64,000 nucleotides of DNA from Sedimentibacter sp. MB35-C1 (GTDB lineage: Bacteria; Bacillota; Clostridia; Tissierellales; Sedimentibacteraceae), in assembly GCF_030913635.1 (NCBI RefSeq), contig NZ_CP133188.1, positions 2,790,001 to 2,854,000 of the forward strand, read 5' to 3'. Both the position numbers and the translations under genes were made by a program. The notes under the pieces are model-generated. The model ran no database searches. It had not been told where the DNA came from and saw only the letters and a program-made list of their open reading frames with translations. Each line of letters opens with the position of its first letter. The stretch's first letter is position 1. This document shows, piece by piece, positions 51,271-61,374 of this stretch.

Positions 51271-51284
51271 GCATTGTTATAAAA

Positions 51285-52637
51285 TTATGATTTTATTTTT
51301 TCTATCATTTCTTCCATATTTTTGCTTTTTTCAAATCCTTCTGTCAAAGCAACAGTTTTAGAGGTATCTCCTATGAGTATTCCTCCTGCCAGAATTTTGT
51401 TTTTGAAATAAAGTTTTTTGAAATTATTTCCATCAAATTCCTCATAAGTTTCATATTCAGTATTAGGATCAGATCCAACATCTCCTATTGAAAACACCTT
51501 AGTTCCAAAAGCATTCAGTGTTGTTGAAGGGATAATTGTATTGTATATGTAGTTTCCGCCTGCTGCATTAATGCCTGCTGTTTTCCCTTGTTCAATTGCT
51601 TCACTCCAAAGTGCATAATTTATCCCGTCATACTCTGCGCAATCTCCGCAAGCATACACGCGATCAACACTTGTTTCCATTTTATTGTTTACGACTATTG
51701 CCCTTTTAATTTCAATTCCGTTTTCTTCCGCTATACTGCTGTTTGCTCTTACACCTGTTGAAACAACCACAACATCGGCGTCTACAGTTTCACCGTTGTC
51801 CAAAAGGATTCCTTTTACCATACTATCTCCGGTAATTTCCTTTGTACCAATACCTTTTTTAAAAACTATTCCCGCTTTTTTTACAATGTCCTCTAAAATT
51901 TTGGAAGCCTCCGGATCAAGTTGTCTTGGAAGAATTCTGTCTGCAACCTCAACAACCGTCACATTAAGCCCTAAATTTTTCAGCTCGTTTGCAATTTCAA
52001 GTCCAAGAACCCCTCCACCTATAACAGCTCCTGTCTTTTTATCCTTTGCATATTCTCTTATAGCCTTGCTGTCTTTTGCATATCTTAATGTAAACACACC
52101 ATTTTTATCTCTTCCTGCAAAAGGAGGCACGAATACCTCTGCACCAGATGCTATTATCAGAGTAGTATAATCCAACTCTTCTTTATCATTCATAATTACT
52201 TTTTTATTCTTAACATCAATGTGTGCTACTAGTTTATTCAATAATAGCTTAACATTGTTCTCCTTAAGCCATTTATCATTTTTAATCTCTAGCGATCCTA
52301 CATCTATGCTTTCATTGCCCAGCATCTTGGAAAGCTGAGGTCTGTAGTATCCCTTCACATCCTCTTTAGAAATAATTGTAAGCTCGCACTTATTATTTCT
52401 TTTTCTTATCTCAGCAGCAGCGCTCATTCCGGCACCGCTAGCACCTATAATGACAATTTTTTCATCGCTACTTGATTCGACCAACGTATCATCCTCAGTA
52501 TCTTCAAGCTTTACAAAGTATTCAGGGCCTACACCGCACACCGGGCAGGTCTTAGGCGGTTCAACACCTTCAACTATTTCACCGCATACTGTACACTTCC
52601 ATTTGTATACCTTCGACTTTTCACTATTAGATAACAT
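51285..52637 (-). CDS. Rubredoxin-domain FAD/NAD(P)-dependent oxidoreductase
   Basis: 450 aa from ATG 52637 with AGGAGG four bases upstream. Residues about 10-45 are a rubredoxin-type iron site (YKWKCTVCGEIVEG ... PPKTCPVCGVGPEYF). Residues 60-360 are a pyridine-nucleotide flavoprotein: FAD loop IVIIGASGAGMSAAAEIR, NAD loop TGAVIGGGVLGLEIANEL, and RVYACGDCAE. A C-terminal domain follows. In anaerobes such proteins pass NAD(P)H electrons via rubredoxin to oxygen- or peroxide-detoxifying partners. Own terminator; single gene. Confidence 0.9.
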   Translation of the reverse strand: MLSNSEKSKVYKWKCTVCGEIVEGVEPPKTCPVCGVGPEYFVKLEDTEDDTLVESSSDEKIVIIGASGAGMSAAAEIRKRNNKCELTIISKEDVKGYYRPQLSKMLGNESIDVGSLEIKNDKWLKENNVKLLLNKLVAHIDVKNKKVIMNDKEELDYTTLIIASGAEVFVPPFAGRDKNGVFTLRYAKDSKAIREYAKDKKTGAVIGGGVLGLEIANELKNLGLNVTVVEVADRILPRQLDPEASKILEDIVKKAGIVFKKGIGTKEITGDSMVKGILLDNGETVDADVVVVSTGVRANSSIAEENGIEIKRAIVVNNKMETSVDRVYACGDCAEYDGINYALWSEAIEQGKTAGINAAGGNYIYNTIIPSTTLNAFGTKVFSIGDVGSDPNTEYETYEEFDGNNFKKLYFKNKILAGGILIGDTSKTVALTEGFEKSKNMEEMIEKIKS

Positions 52638-52759
52638 ATTTCCTCCTAAAGATTTCATAAAGTTTTGCTAAGATATGTTATACCCTTTTTTTAAAGTACT
52701 TAAACGCCACATTTTTTGTTTCAATAATTTTCTATTTATAAAATAGGTCATTTGACAAT

Positions 52760-52793
52760 AAAAAAGAGGCTATCTCATTTTTTGAGATAGCCT
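52760..52793 (-). terminator. Terminator of the surface-protein gene
   Basis: GAGGCTATCTCA / TGAGATAGCCTC, perfect stem with short T-loop, followed by a T-run on the minus strand. Confidence 0.9.
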
Positions 52794-52813
52794 CCTTATG
52801 CTTTATTTAACTG

Positions 52814-55800
52814 TTATGGCCACACTTTATTAGCTTTCATTCCGGTCCAAAGCTCATCATTGTCTTCTTCATAGATATAGTCGTGGCTGTTGGTTGCTTC
52901 CATTACAGCTTCATAGTACCAATCATCACTTGTCATATCCGGCCAGAACATAGCGTCAGGATGTATATTTTCTTCAGGAACTGCTCTTTCTAATACATTG
53001 TTTATCAATGTCATAGCTTCAGCTCTTGTTATATCTTTTTCAGGTTTAAATGTCATATCTGGATAACCTTTAATCCATCCTTTGATTTCCGAAGATGTTA
53101 TATACTTCTCTGCCCAATGTCCGGTTATGTCTGTAAATTTCGTAGTATTTTGTAGCTCGAGCTCGTCGAACTTAGCTGCGATAGTTGCAAATTCTGCTCT
53201 TGATATAGGATCTGACGGTCTGAATGTTCCATCCGGATATCCTTTTATTATACCCGCATTGTACAGTGTCGAGATCGCACGGTTAGACCAGTCATGGCCT
53301 TCCAAATCCGTAAACGGATTCACATCACTCAGCAACTCGTTTCTGCTTTCATCTGTAAGAAGTCTGTAGAAAATCATGGCAACTTCTTCTCTTGTTATCA
53401 ATCCCATAGGCTTAACTTCTCCGTCAGGATAACCTATAACATATGCGAAGTGGTCATTTTTCTCCAGATCCGCCAACGGTACTTCCGGATCTTCGATGAT
53501 GGTCGGAGTTCCTCCGCCTCCACCACCGCCACCGCCGCCGGTGTAGGTATTTGTTACAGTAAAGCCATTAATGCTTGCTTTGTAATTAGAAACTGCATTT
53601 TCAGTGACAGTATAGGTTATTTCATCTCCGGTTTCAACATCATATCTAGGAACCGTAAATGTATGGTTTGTATTACCATTGGTTAAAACAATCTCATCAA
53701 CCTTAATACCATCTGCCAAAAGATTTATTGTAACTGAAGGTCTGCTTGAAGGACCGTCCACCCATACTTTAGTTACAGCAATATTTCTATTAACATTATC
53801 CATGTTATATAATAAATCTATTGTTGTAGTTGTTATAACATTTATGGCTGTTCCTGTTACCGCTGACCCTGTTACAGCCGAGCCTGTAGTGATGTCTACT
53901 ACTTCTTCAACCTCTACAGTATCGATATGCTTCTCATAATCAAAGTATGTGTACCCGTTTTTATTTCCTAGAACTACATAGTGCTGGATATCTATTCCTT
54001 CACCATCATGTACTACTTCAGAATCATCCATTTCTCCGGTTGAGTCTTCAGTTATATAATTTTCGGTTCCGAAATCCTGCTCATAGCTCCAATTAACAAC
54101 AAATTTGTCGGATTTGATTTCCTCATACTTTGCATAATAGAAATCAATTACATTATCATCAATGCCCAAAGTTATAGATTTTTCTGTTTGACCTACCTTG
54201 TTATAACCTGAGAAATCCTTAGAAACTTCAGTTACCTTAGTACCATATATTGCACTCTTTGTAACTGTTTCCATAGGGGTTTCTTTTCCAACTTCCCAGT
54301 AATTCACAGTGTATTCAACAACTTGAGCTGTGTTAGTTACTGTAAAGCCTTCATAAATGCTGCCGCTGATTTCAGTATTGTAGCCTTCCATTGCAACCTC
54401 AGATATCTGGTATCCAGAGTAACTTATTGGACTAAAATCTTTTTCATACTTAGGCAGCTTAAACGAACTGTTCCAATCATTGTCTGCGTTTAAAGTGAGT
54501 TCGTATTCTGTTGACTCACCTTCAGCCTTCAATAATTTAACTGTTACTTCATTTCCAACAGGGCCTTCCCATACCTTTGCTACAGGTACGTTGATAGCTT
54601 CAATATTGTATACTCCAAAACCATCACTTATACCCCAGTTTTCTACTACTGAAATATATCCGTCAAGAACTTCCTCTACAACTGTGTGCTTGGAGTAATC
54701 AATTTCATTGTTGTCGTCATCATACATTGGAACTGTGAATGAACCCAACCAACCATTTTCATACGACAATGTAATTGTATCTGCTACTTTGCCATATTCA
54801 TCAACCAAGCTCAGTGTAATATTTTCCGGCCTTAGTAACGGCTTTATACTGTAAATTTCATTTTGAGTCTGCTGCCCTTCACCATCAATCCAATATTTTA
54901 TTACATCGATTTCTCTTTTGGCATCAGAATCTAATCTCCATACTGCATACAAGGTTACATCATCTGCTGGCATTGTAAATGTAGCATCTTCTACATAATC
55001 TGCTGTTGTTGCTTCGGCATTCGTACTCCATCCAAGGAATTCGTATCCTGTTCTTGCTAGAGTATTTTCACCAAGTACTGTTACTGTGTTTCCTACATTG
55101 TAATCCGCACTGTCTTCAGGTGCTGATCCACTTGTATTTCCGTTTCCATCATAGGTCACGTTATAGTCATTTGCTGACCACTGTGCCGTATATGTTACAC
55201 TTCCTGTTACAGTATCCGTTACTTCCGGACTCCATTCTGTAAATGTATATCCTGGATTTCCTGTAATCTCACCTTCAAATTCAGGTGTGTCAGTTCCATA
55301 TACTAAATCTGGAGTTGATTGTACTTCAAATGTTCCCTGGGTTCCAGGATCATATGTTACTGTGTACTTATCCTGGCTCCACTGTGCCGTATATGTTACA
55401 CTTCCTGTTACAGTATCCGTTACTTCCGGACTCCATTCTGTAAATGTATATCCTGGATTTCCTGTAATCTCACCTTCAAATTCAGGTGTGCCAGTTCCAT
55501 ATACTAAATCTGGAGTTGATTGTACTTCAAATGTTCCTTGGGTTCCAGGATCATATGTTACTGTGTACTTATCCTGGCTCCACTGTGCCGTATATGTTAC
55601 ACTTCCTGTTACAGTATCCGTTACTTCCGGACTCCATTCTGTAAATGTATATCCTGGATTTCCTGTAATCTCACCTTCAAATTCAGGTGTGCCAGTTCCA
55701 TATACTAAATCTGGAGTTGATTGTACTTCAAATGTTCCTTGGGTTCCAGGATCATATGTTACTGTGTACTTATCCTGGCTCCACTGTGCCGTATATGTTA

Positions 55801-58800
55801 CACTTCCTGTTACAGTATCCGTTACTTCCGGACTCCATTCTGTAAATGTATATCCTGGATTTCCTGTAATCTCACCTTCAAATTCAGGTGTGCCAGTTCC
55901 ATATACTAAATCTGGAGTTGATTGTACTTCAAATGTTCCCTGGGTTCCAGGATCATATGTTACTGTGTACTTATCCTGGCTCCACTGTGCCGTATATGTT
56001 ACACTTCCTGTTACAGTATCCGTTACTTCCGGACTCCATTCTGTAAATGTATATCCTGGATTTCCTGTAATCTCACCTTCAAATTCAGGTGTGTCAGTTC
56101 CATATACTAAATCTGGAGTTGATTGTACTTCAAATGTTCCTTGGGTTCCAGGATCATATGTTACTGTGTACTTATCCTGGCTCCACTGTGCCGTATATGT
56201 TACACTTCCTGTTACAGTATCCGTTACTTCCGGACTCCATTCTGTAAATGTATATCCTGGATTTCCTGTAATCTCACCTTCAAATTCAGGTGTGCCAGTT
56301 CCATATACTAAATCTGGAGTTGATTGTACTTCAAATGTTCCATGGGTTCCAGGATCATATGTTACTGTGTACTTATCCTGGCTCCACTGTGCCGTATATG
56401 TTACACTTCCTGTTACAGTATCCGTTACTTCCGGACTCCATTCTGTAAATGTATATCCTGGATTTCCTGTAATCTCACCTTCAAATTCAGGTGTGTCAGT
56501 TCCATATACTAAATCTGGAGTTGATTGTACTTCAAATGTTCCTTGGGTTCCAGGATCATATGTTACTGTGTACTTATCCTGGCTCCACTGTGCCGTATAT
56601 GTTACACTTCCTGTTACAGTATCCGTTACTTCCGGACTCCATTCTGTAAATGTATATCCTGGATTTCCTGTAATCTCACCTTCAAATTCAGGTGTGCCAG
56701 TTCCATATACTAAATCTGGAGTTGATTGTACTTCAAATGTTCCTTGGGTTCCAGGATCATATGTTACTGTGTACTTATCCTGGCTCCACTGTGCCGTATA
56801 TGTTACACTTCCTGTTACAGTATCCGTTACTTCCGGACTCCATTCTGTAAATGTATATCCTGGATTTCCTGTAATCTCACCTTCAAATTCAGGTGTGTCA
56901 GTTCCATATACTAAATCTGGAGTTGATTGTACTTCAAATGTTCCTTGGGTTCCAGGATCATATGTTACTGTGTACTTATCCTGGCTCCACTGTGCCGTAT
57001 ATGTTACACTTCCTGTTACAGTATCCGTTACTTCCGGACTCCATTCTGTAAATGTATATCCTGGATTTCCTGTAATCTCACCTTCAAATTCAGGTGTGTC
57101 AGTTCCATATACTAAATCTGGAGTTGATTGTGCTTCAAATGTTCCCTGGGTTCCAGGATCATATGTTACTGTGTACTTATCCTGGCTCCACTGTGCCGTA
57201 TATGTTACACTTCCTGTTACAGTTGCCAATACTTCCGGACTCCATCCTGTAAATGTATATCCTGGATTTCCTGTAGTCTCACCTTCAAATTCAGGTGTGG
57301 CAGTTCCATATACTAAATCTGGAGTCGATTGTATTTCAAATGTTCCCTGGGTTCCAGGCTCATATGCTACTGTGTACTTATCCTGGCTCCACTGTGCCGT
57401 ATATGTTACACTTCCTGTTACAGTATCCGTTACTTCCGGACTCCATTCTGTAAATGTATATCCTGGATTTCCTGTAATCTCACCTTCAAATTCAGGTGTG
57501 TCAGTTCCATATACTAAATCTGGAGTTGATTGTGCTTCAAATGTTCCCTGGGTTCCAGGATCATATGTTACTGTGTACTTATCCTGGCTCCACTGTGCCG
57601 TATATGTTACACTTCCTGTTACAGTTGCCAATACTTCCGGACTCCATCCTGTAAATGTATATCCTGGATTTCCTGTAGTCTCACCTTCAAATTCAGGTGT
57701 GGCAGTTCCATATACTAAATCTGGAGTCGATTGTATTTCAAATGTTCCCTGGGTTCCAGGCTCATAGTTTACTGTGTACTTTCCAACCTCATACCCAAAA
57801 TACACAGTATGGTTTTGTTTTACAGCATTAATAACAACATTTGATGGATCTTCATTTCCACCATGGTTACTTGACTCTTGCAAATATTCATACCCTAGCA
57901 ATTCAGTACTGCCAGACAAATAATCCTTGCTGATACTATATGAACCAAATGGCAAAATTTCACTGCCATTATCAGAATATTTCTTCTCATATAGTTTTTC
58001 TGCTAAATCAGGTCTGCTAGCTATTGATCCGCTTACTGTAATAGGGTTACCATCTTCATCTACTAAATATGCTATTATCTTTATACTTCCTGTATCACCA
58101 ACCGACACTTCCGGAACTTCAAAATCATTATTTGCACTATCACCATTTGCATTTGTATAAGTTATGGTTGTTGTATCGTTAGTAGGATAATACGTATCCG
58201 GTAATGCTTCGGGTTTGATATCAACATAATAGCTCATAGTTACAGGGGAACCTTCTGCAATGTTACCAACATTCCATGTAATTGTATTAGGCTGTGTAGT
58301 CGTAATACTCGTAATAGTTCCTTGCGATATAACTACATCAGCAGTATCAGCTTCAGGCGTTCCTAGAACCGCCCATGTTGGAGGATTAGATTTTTTAAGA
58401 TCAAACATATCTCCCATAGGATCTACTATAACTGCATCTGATGCGGCATAAGCTATGCTTCCAGCAATTTCTCCAAAAACTTGATTTAAATCTTGAGTAC
58501 TTGCAGTATATGCTTTATCAGGGCTAGCTATGGAGTTTAATACGGCATTTCCTGAATTACCTGCATCCAAGCCAATCGTGTAGATAATTTGGCCTTTATC
58601 CTTAGCAATTTTTGCTTCAGAAATTGCGGCATTTCCTGAATTGTGATAATAACTGTTATAGTTTTTTAGATATGGATTGTCACGCGAGCCGTTTCCTCCT
58701 ACTATTGATATATATACATCTTCTAAATACTCTCTCAGATTATTTCCTGTCCCTTCAAAATTATCATAGTCAAAATCTTCATATGAGGTATTAGTTGGAT

Positions 58801-59533
58801 TTTCATAAGCTGTATAAACATCTCTGTACCAGTCACCATTATCCTTATATCTCCAACTTTGATCATCTCCACCAGGGTAGCGTAAAGTATATTTTGTATC
58901 ATCTGCCATGGCATATCCATACGTAGGCTGACCATCACTTAGAAGTACAATATTTTTACTCTCAGCAACACTACTATCTAGCATTTCTTCTGCCCTTTTC
59001 AGAGCCGCTTGTGTAAATGTGCCTCCAAACGGTACTATTGTACCACTATCATTGCCTCCATCAAGATAACTTAATAATGTATCTTTCTCTGAAGAGTCAA
59101 CAAATCCTGAATGCTCTGTAATTCTATTTGATGATTGTCCGTCATAGCTGTAATCACTGGAAAATGATATTAAGGCAATTCTTGTTCCAGTGTCATTTTC
59201 ATCTGACAATAATGAATTAATGAAAGATTTTGCCGCGTTTTTAGCTGCCAACATTTTATCATCACTTTTCATGCTCCCGGATCTGTCAATAACTAAGACT
59301 ATATCAGAAGAGGTTTCAAGATTAATACCTTCTACGGTAAGATCAATCTTCCACCTTCCATCATCGACCTTAGTTTCTGACTTTGTTAAATTTATAGAGC
59401 CCGGTTGATCCCAAGGAATATTTCCATTCTCATCCGTTTCAGCAGCACTCACCAAATTTTCCGGCATTCCCGGCATCAACATCAGCAATGCAATTGTAAA
59501 ACATAAAATTTTCTTAAACAGGTTTTTTTTCAT
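52814..59533 (-). CDS. Giant S-layer-anchored surface protein: VWA, 13 tandem B-repeats, Cna-B-like, SLH
   Basis: 2239 aa from ATG 59533 (AAAGGAGGACGAATC upstream). An upstream in-frame ATG at 59602 would add 23 charged residues before the signal peptide. Residues 1-31 are a signal peptide (cleavage near LVSAAE). At about 75-380 is a von Willebrand A domain with MIDAS DRSGSM (D83, S85, S87) and LLSDGQPT. Residues about 582-1453 hold 13 copies of a 67-aa Listeria-Bacteroides-type repeat (YTAQWS ends), then one diverged copy. Cna-B-like modules follow to about 1995, then a ten-glycine linker and three SLH domains (VIGYPDGEVKP, IKGYPDGTFRPSDPISRAEF, IKGYPDMTFKPEKDITRAEA). SLH domains bind cell-wall polymers, and the rest should project outward as an adhesin. 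Expression passes through a c-di-GMP riboswitch. Confidence 0.95.
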   Translation of the reverse strand: MKKNLFKKILCFTIALLMLMPGMPENLVSAAETDENGNIPWDQPGSINLTKSETKVDDGRWKIDLTVEGINLETSSDIVLVIDRSGSMKSDDKMLAAKNAAKSFINSLLSDENDTGTRIALISFSSDYSYDGQSSNRITEHSGFVDSSEKDTLLSYLDGGNDSGTIVPFGGTFTQAALKRAEEMLDSSVAESKNIVLLSDGQPTYGYAMADDTKYTLRYPGGDDQSWRYKDNGDWYRDVYTAYENPTNTSYEDFDYDNFEGTGNNLREYLEDVYISIVGGNGSRDNPYLKNYNSYYHNSGNAAISEAKIAKDKGQIIYTIGLDAGNSGNAVLNSIASPDKAYTASTQDLNQVFGEIAGSIAYAASDAVIVDPMGDMFDLKKSNPPTWAVLGTPEADTADVVISQGTITSITTTQPNTITWNVGNIAEGSPVTMSYYVDIKPEALPDTYYPTNDTTTITYTNANGDSANNDFEVPEVSVGDTGSIKIIAYLVDEDGNPITVSGSIASRPDLAEKLYEKKYSDNGSEILPFGSYSISKDYLSGSTELLGYEYLQESSNHGGNEDPSNVVINAVKQNHTVYFGYEVGKYTVNYEPGTQGTFEIQSTPDLVYGTATPEFEGETTGNPGYTFTGWSPEVLATVTGSVTYTAQWSQDKYTVTYDPGTQGTFEAQSTPDLVYGTDTPEFEGEITGNPGYTFTEWSPEVTDTVTGSVTYTAQWSQDKYTVAYEPGTQGTFEIQSTPDLVYGTATPEFEGETTGNPGYTFTGWSPEVLATVTGSVTYTAQWSQDKYTVTYDPGTQGTFEAQSTPDLVYGTDTPEFEGEITGNPGYTFTEWSPEVTDTVTGSVTYTAQWSQDKYTVTYDPGTQGTFEVQSTPDLVYGTDTPEFEGEITGNPGYTFTEWSPEVTDTVTGSVTYTAQWSQDKYTVTYDPGTQGTFEVQSTPDLVYGTGTPEFEGEITGNPGYTFTEWSPEVTDTVTGSVTYTAQWSQDKYTVTYDPGTQGTFEVQSTPDLVYGTDTPEFEGEITGNPGYTFTEWSPEVTDTVTGSVTYTAQWSQDKYTVTYDPGTHGTFEVQSTPDLVYGTGTPEFEGEITGNPGYTFTEWSPEVTDTVTGSVTYTAQWSQDKYTVTYDPGTQGTFEVQSTPDLVYGTDTPEFEGEITGNPGYTFTEWSPEVTDTVTGSVTYTAQWSQDKYTVTYDPGTQGTFEVQSTPDLVYGTGTPEFEGEITGNPGYTFTEWSPEVTDTVTGSVTYTAQWSQDKYTVTYDPGTQGTFEVQSTPDLVYGTGTPEFEGEITGNPGYTFTEWSPEVTDTVTGSVTYTAQWSQDKYTVTYDPGTQGTFEVQSTPDLVYGTGTPEFEGEITGNPGYTFTEWSPEVTDTVTGSVTYTAQWSQDKYTVTYDPGTQGTFEVQSTPDLVYGTDTPEFEGEITGNPGYTFTEWSPEVTDTVTGSVTYTAQWSANDYNVTYDGNGNTSGSAPEDSADYNVGNTVTVLGENTLARTGYEFLGWSTNAEATTADYVEDATFTMPADDVTLYAVWRLDSDAKREIDVIKYWIDGEGQQTQNEIYSIKPLLRPENITLSLVDEYGKVADTITLSYENGWLGSFTVPMYDDDNNEIDYSKHTVVEEVLDGYISVVENWGISDGFGVYNIEAINVPVAKVWEGPVGNEVTVKLLKAEGESTEYELTLNADNDWNSSFKLPKYEKDFSPISYSGYQISEVAMEGYNTEISGSIYEGFTVTNTAQVVEYTVNYWEVGKETPMETVTKSAIYGTKVTEVSKDFSGYNKVGQTEKSITLGIDDNVIDFYYAKYEEIKSDKFVVNWSYEQDFGTENYITEDSTGEMDDSEVVHDGEGIDIQHYVVLGNKNGYTYFDYEKHIDTVEVEEVVDITTGSAVTGSAVTGTAINVITTTTIDLLYNMDNVNRNIAVTKVWVDGPSSRPSVTINLLADGIKVDEIVLTNGNTNHTFTVPRYDVETGDEITYTVTENAVSNYKASINGFTVTNTYTGGGGGGGGGGTPTIIEDPEVPLADLEKNDHFAYVIGYPDGEVKPMGLITREEVAMIFYRLLTDESRNELLSDVNPFTDLEGHDWSNRAISTLYNAGIIKGYPDGTFRPSDPISRAEFATIAAKFDELELQNTTKFTDITGHWAEKYITSSEIKGWIKGYPDMTFKPEKDITRAEAMTLINNVLERAVPEENIHPDAMFWPDMTSDDWYYEAVMEATNSHDYIYEEDNDELWTGMKANKVWP
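55175..57787 (-). repeat. 13 tandem 201-bp coding repeats
   Basis: Thirteen in-frame units of 201 bp (67 codons), most nearly identical at the DNA level. Variation is limited: EVQ/EAQ/EIQ, GTDTP/GTGTP/GTATP, one GTHGTF. Units 1-2 and 3-4 (counted from the N-terminus) repeat as a 402-bp pair, showing higher-order duplication. Such identity favours copy-number change by recombination and complicates assembly. Confidence 0.97.
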
Positions 59534-59726
59534 GATTCGTCCTCCTTTCTTTAGAATTTTTGTTTCTTTATTTCTTTTTTTGTCCGAGTTATTAATAACC
59601 ATTTGATATGTATCACCCCCTTCCCTATATAGTTACTAATTTTTAATTTCATGGGTTTATATAGAAACAACCAGCCCCTTGAAAAAAGGCAGTTGAGTTC
59701 TAGCTCAATAAGTTTGTACTTAATAA

Positions 59727-59763
59727 TTAAAAAAGCTGCAAAATAATTCAATATTTTGCAGCT
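59727..59763 (-). terminator. Riboswitch-linked terminator
   Basis: Perfect 12-bp stem AGCTGCAAAATA / TATTTTGCAGCT with a 6-base loop, then TTTTTT on the minus strand. It starts at the 3' border of the c-di-GMP aptamer and precedes the surface-protein gene by about 190 bp. Confidence 0.88.
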
Positions 59764-59840
59764 GAACGGTCATGGCAGTACCCTGCTTTAGACTTCATGG
59801 CTTTGCGTCCCAACCTTTCGGCAGGTTTGCCTATATGTAA
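59764..59840 (-). ncRNA. Cyclic di-GMP-I riboswitch (GEMM-I)
   Basis: Minus-strand RNA shows the GEMM-I hallmarks in order: GGCAAACC (59824-59831), a GAAA tetraloop (59816-59819), GACGCAAAGCC (59799-59809), then a second stem region with CATG/CATG and a 3' ACTGCC. The aptamer is followed at once by a terminator, so ligand binding should set read-through into the surface-protein gene. Whether it is an on- or off-switch cannot be told, and no clear antiterminator was found. The 60-bp gap to the upstream gene holds a possible weak promoter (TTTACA, TATAAG, 15-bp spacing). Confidence 0.88.
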
Positions 59841-59898
59841 TTTTAGTTATATGTTATATACTTATACCACCAGAATAACACTGTAAACACATTTTTGA

Positions 59899-61338
59899 TT
59901 AAACAACTCTTTTTTCTTTTTCGATAAGCCGTATAAACAAATCGGCTATATACGGATCAAATTGCTTTCCTGATTGCTCTCTTATTTCATTGAGTGCTTC
60001 TTCTTTGGTCATTATATTTTTGTATGGCCTTTCATTAACCATAACATCATATGCGTCTGCAATTGCAAATATTCTTGCAACTATGGGAATACTGTCCTTT
60101 TTTAATAATCCGGGGTACCCTTTGCCATCCCAGTGCTCGTGATGTATGAGAATCAATTCATCTATTGAATTTACATCTCTGAACTCTTTTGCAATATAGT
60201 ATCCTATTTCACTGTGACGCTTAACATCTTCCCACTCTTCACCGTTCAATGCTCCTTCTTTTTGAAGAATAGTCTTCGAAATGCCTATTTTGCCTATATC
60301 ATGAAACTCGCACAAAAGTCTGAGTTCTTCTTTTTCGTAAATTGACAGCTTCAATTCTTCAGCCACCATCATAGTAAGATACTTAAGACGCTCGTAATGA
60401 GATTTTGTTTCATATGTAATTATTTCAAGCCTGCTTTTAAGAAAACTAATCATAGCTGTTTTTGCTTCCTTGCTTTCTTTAAGCTTCTTGAAATACATCC
60501 TGTCCTCTGCCTTTTTTAACACCTTCTTAATGTCTTCATTTTTATCCGTCTTTGTTGCGGCTCCCATACTTATACTTATTTTTATGTAGTCCAAAGAGCT
60601 GCTTTCGCACTTACTCTTAATTCGGTCAATAATGTCATGAGCAACTTCTTCTTCTGTTTTAGGAAGAAAAATAATGAACTCATCTCCTCCAACTCTGCTT
60701 ATAATATCTTCATCTCTTAAAGAGTCTTTCATTATTTCAGCAGATTTTATTAAAGCTCTGTCTCCCATACTATGTCCGAATGCATCATTAATCAGCTTTA
60801 GACCATTTATATCTGCCATAATTATACTAATAGGCAACTGTCTTTTTGTGTCTAATCTTGAAAGTTCTTCCTCAAAAAAGTTCTTATTATATAACCCCGT
60901 TAGTTTATCTCTATAATACTGTCTTGCCTTATTTTTCAAATCAGTTATTTCATTCTCGATGCCATCAGACACTAATTCTTTTTCTGAGCAATTTTTAATA
61001 TCAGTAACATCAGCATAGTATGCTACAACTAAGTCTTCGTCATTGCCCTTGTCTGTAAATATGTTAATTAAATACCAGCGGTTCAGTTCATCAATATACA
61101 TATCGAATTTTAGTGTTTTGTTAGGAAGCATACTAAAGTAGACCTCTTTAAGATACAGCTTATCGGAGTAATCTACAACTATGTCAGAAAATTTTTTGCC
61201 AAGAAGTCTTCTGGGTTCAATTTTGACAGCATCGTAAAATGCATCACTGATATATTGCAACACATAATCGATAAAATTGCCTTCTTTATTGTATATTACT
61301 TTAAACTTCAAATAAAAATCTGTTGAAGGATACTCCAC
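59899..61338 (-). CDS. PAS-GGDEF-HD-GYP cyclic-di-GMP turnover protein
   Basis: 479 aa from GTG 61338 with AAGGAGTG upstream; the frame extends to a TTG at 61368 without RBS. Residues about 5-120 look like a PAS sensor. The GGDEF domain has an intact GGDEF at 217-221 and an RxxD inhibitory site (RDED) five residues before it. The HD-GYP domain has HDIGK near 345 and HHEHWDGKGYP near 397. GGDEF makes c-di-GMP and HD-GYP degrades it; both motif sets look active. No membrane segment. Directly upstream of the c-di-GMP riboswitch, with no terminator between. Confidence 0.95.
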   Translation of the reverse strand: MEYPSTDFYLKFKVIYNKEGNFIDYVLQYISDAFYDAVKIEPRRLLGKKFSDIVVDYSDKLYLKEVYFSMLPNKTLKFDMYIDELNRWYLINIFTDKGNDEDLVVAYYADVTDIKNCSEKELVSDGIENEITDLKNKARQYYRDKLTGLYNKNFFEEELSRLDTKRQLPISIIMADINGLKLINDAFGHSMGDRALIKSAEIMKDSLRDEDIISRVGGDEFIIFLPKTEEEVAHDIIDRIKSKCESSSLDYIKISISMGAATKTDKNEDIKKVLKKAEDRMYFKKLKESKEAKTAMISFLKSRLEIITYETKSHYERLKYLTMMVAEELKLSIYEKEELRLLCEFHDIGKIGISKTILQKEGALNGEEWEDVKRHSEIGYYIAKEFRDVNSIDELILIHHEHWDGKGYPGLLKKDSIPIVARIFAIADAYDVMVNERPYKNIMTKEEALNEIREQSGKQFDPYIADLFIRLIEKEKRVV

Positions 61339-61374
61339 ATCCGCACTCCTTTCGGTTATTACAAACAACTAAGT

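Noticed and set aside
55287-57767. 826-residue open frame on the plus strand through the surface-protein repeats
   Set aside because: The 201-bp repeat is a multiple of three, so one open antisense frame per unit is copied 13 times. It has no RBS, no known domain, and lies opposite a clear secreted protein.
59551-59751. 66-residue frame between riboswitch terminator and surface gene
   Set aside because: It starts inside the terminator region, has no RBS at its start and no recognisable protein features; treated as 5' leader of the surface gene.
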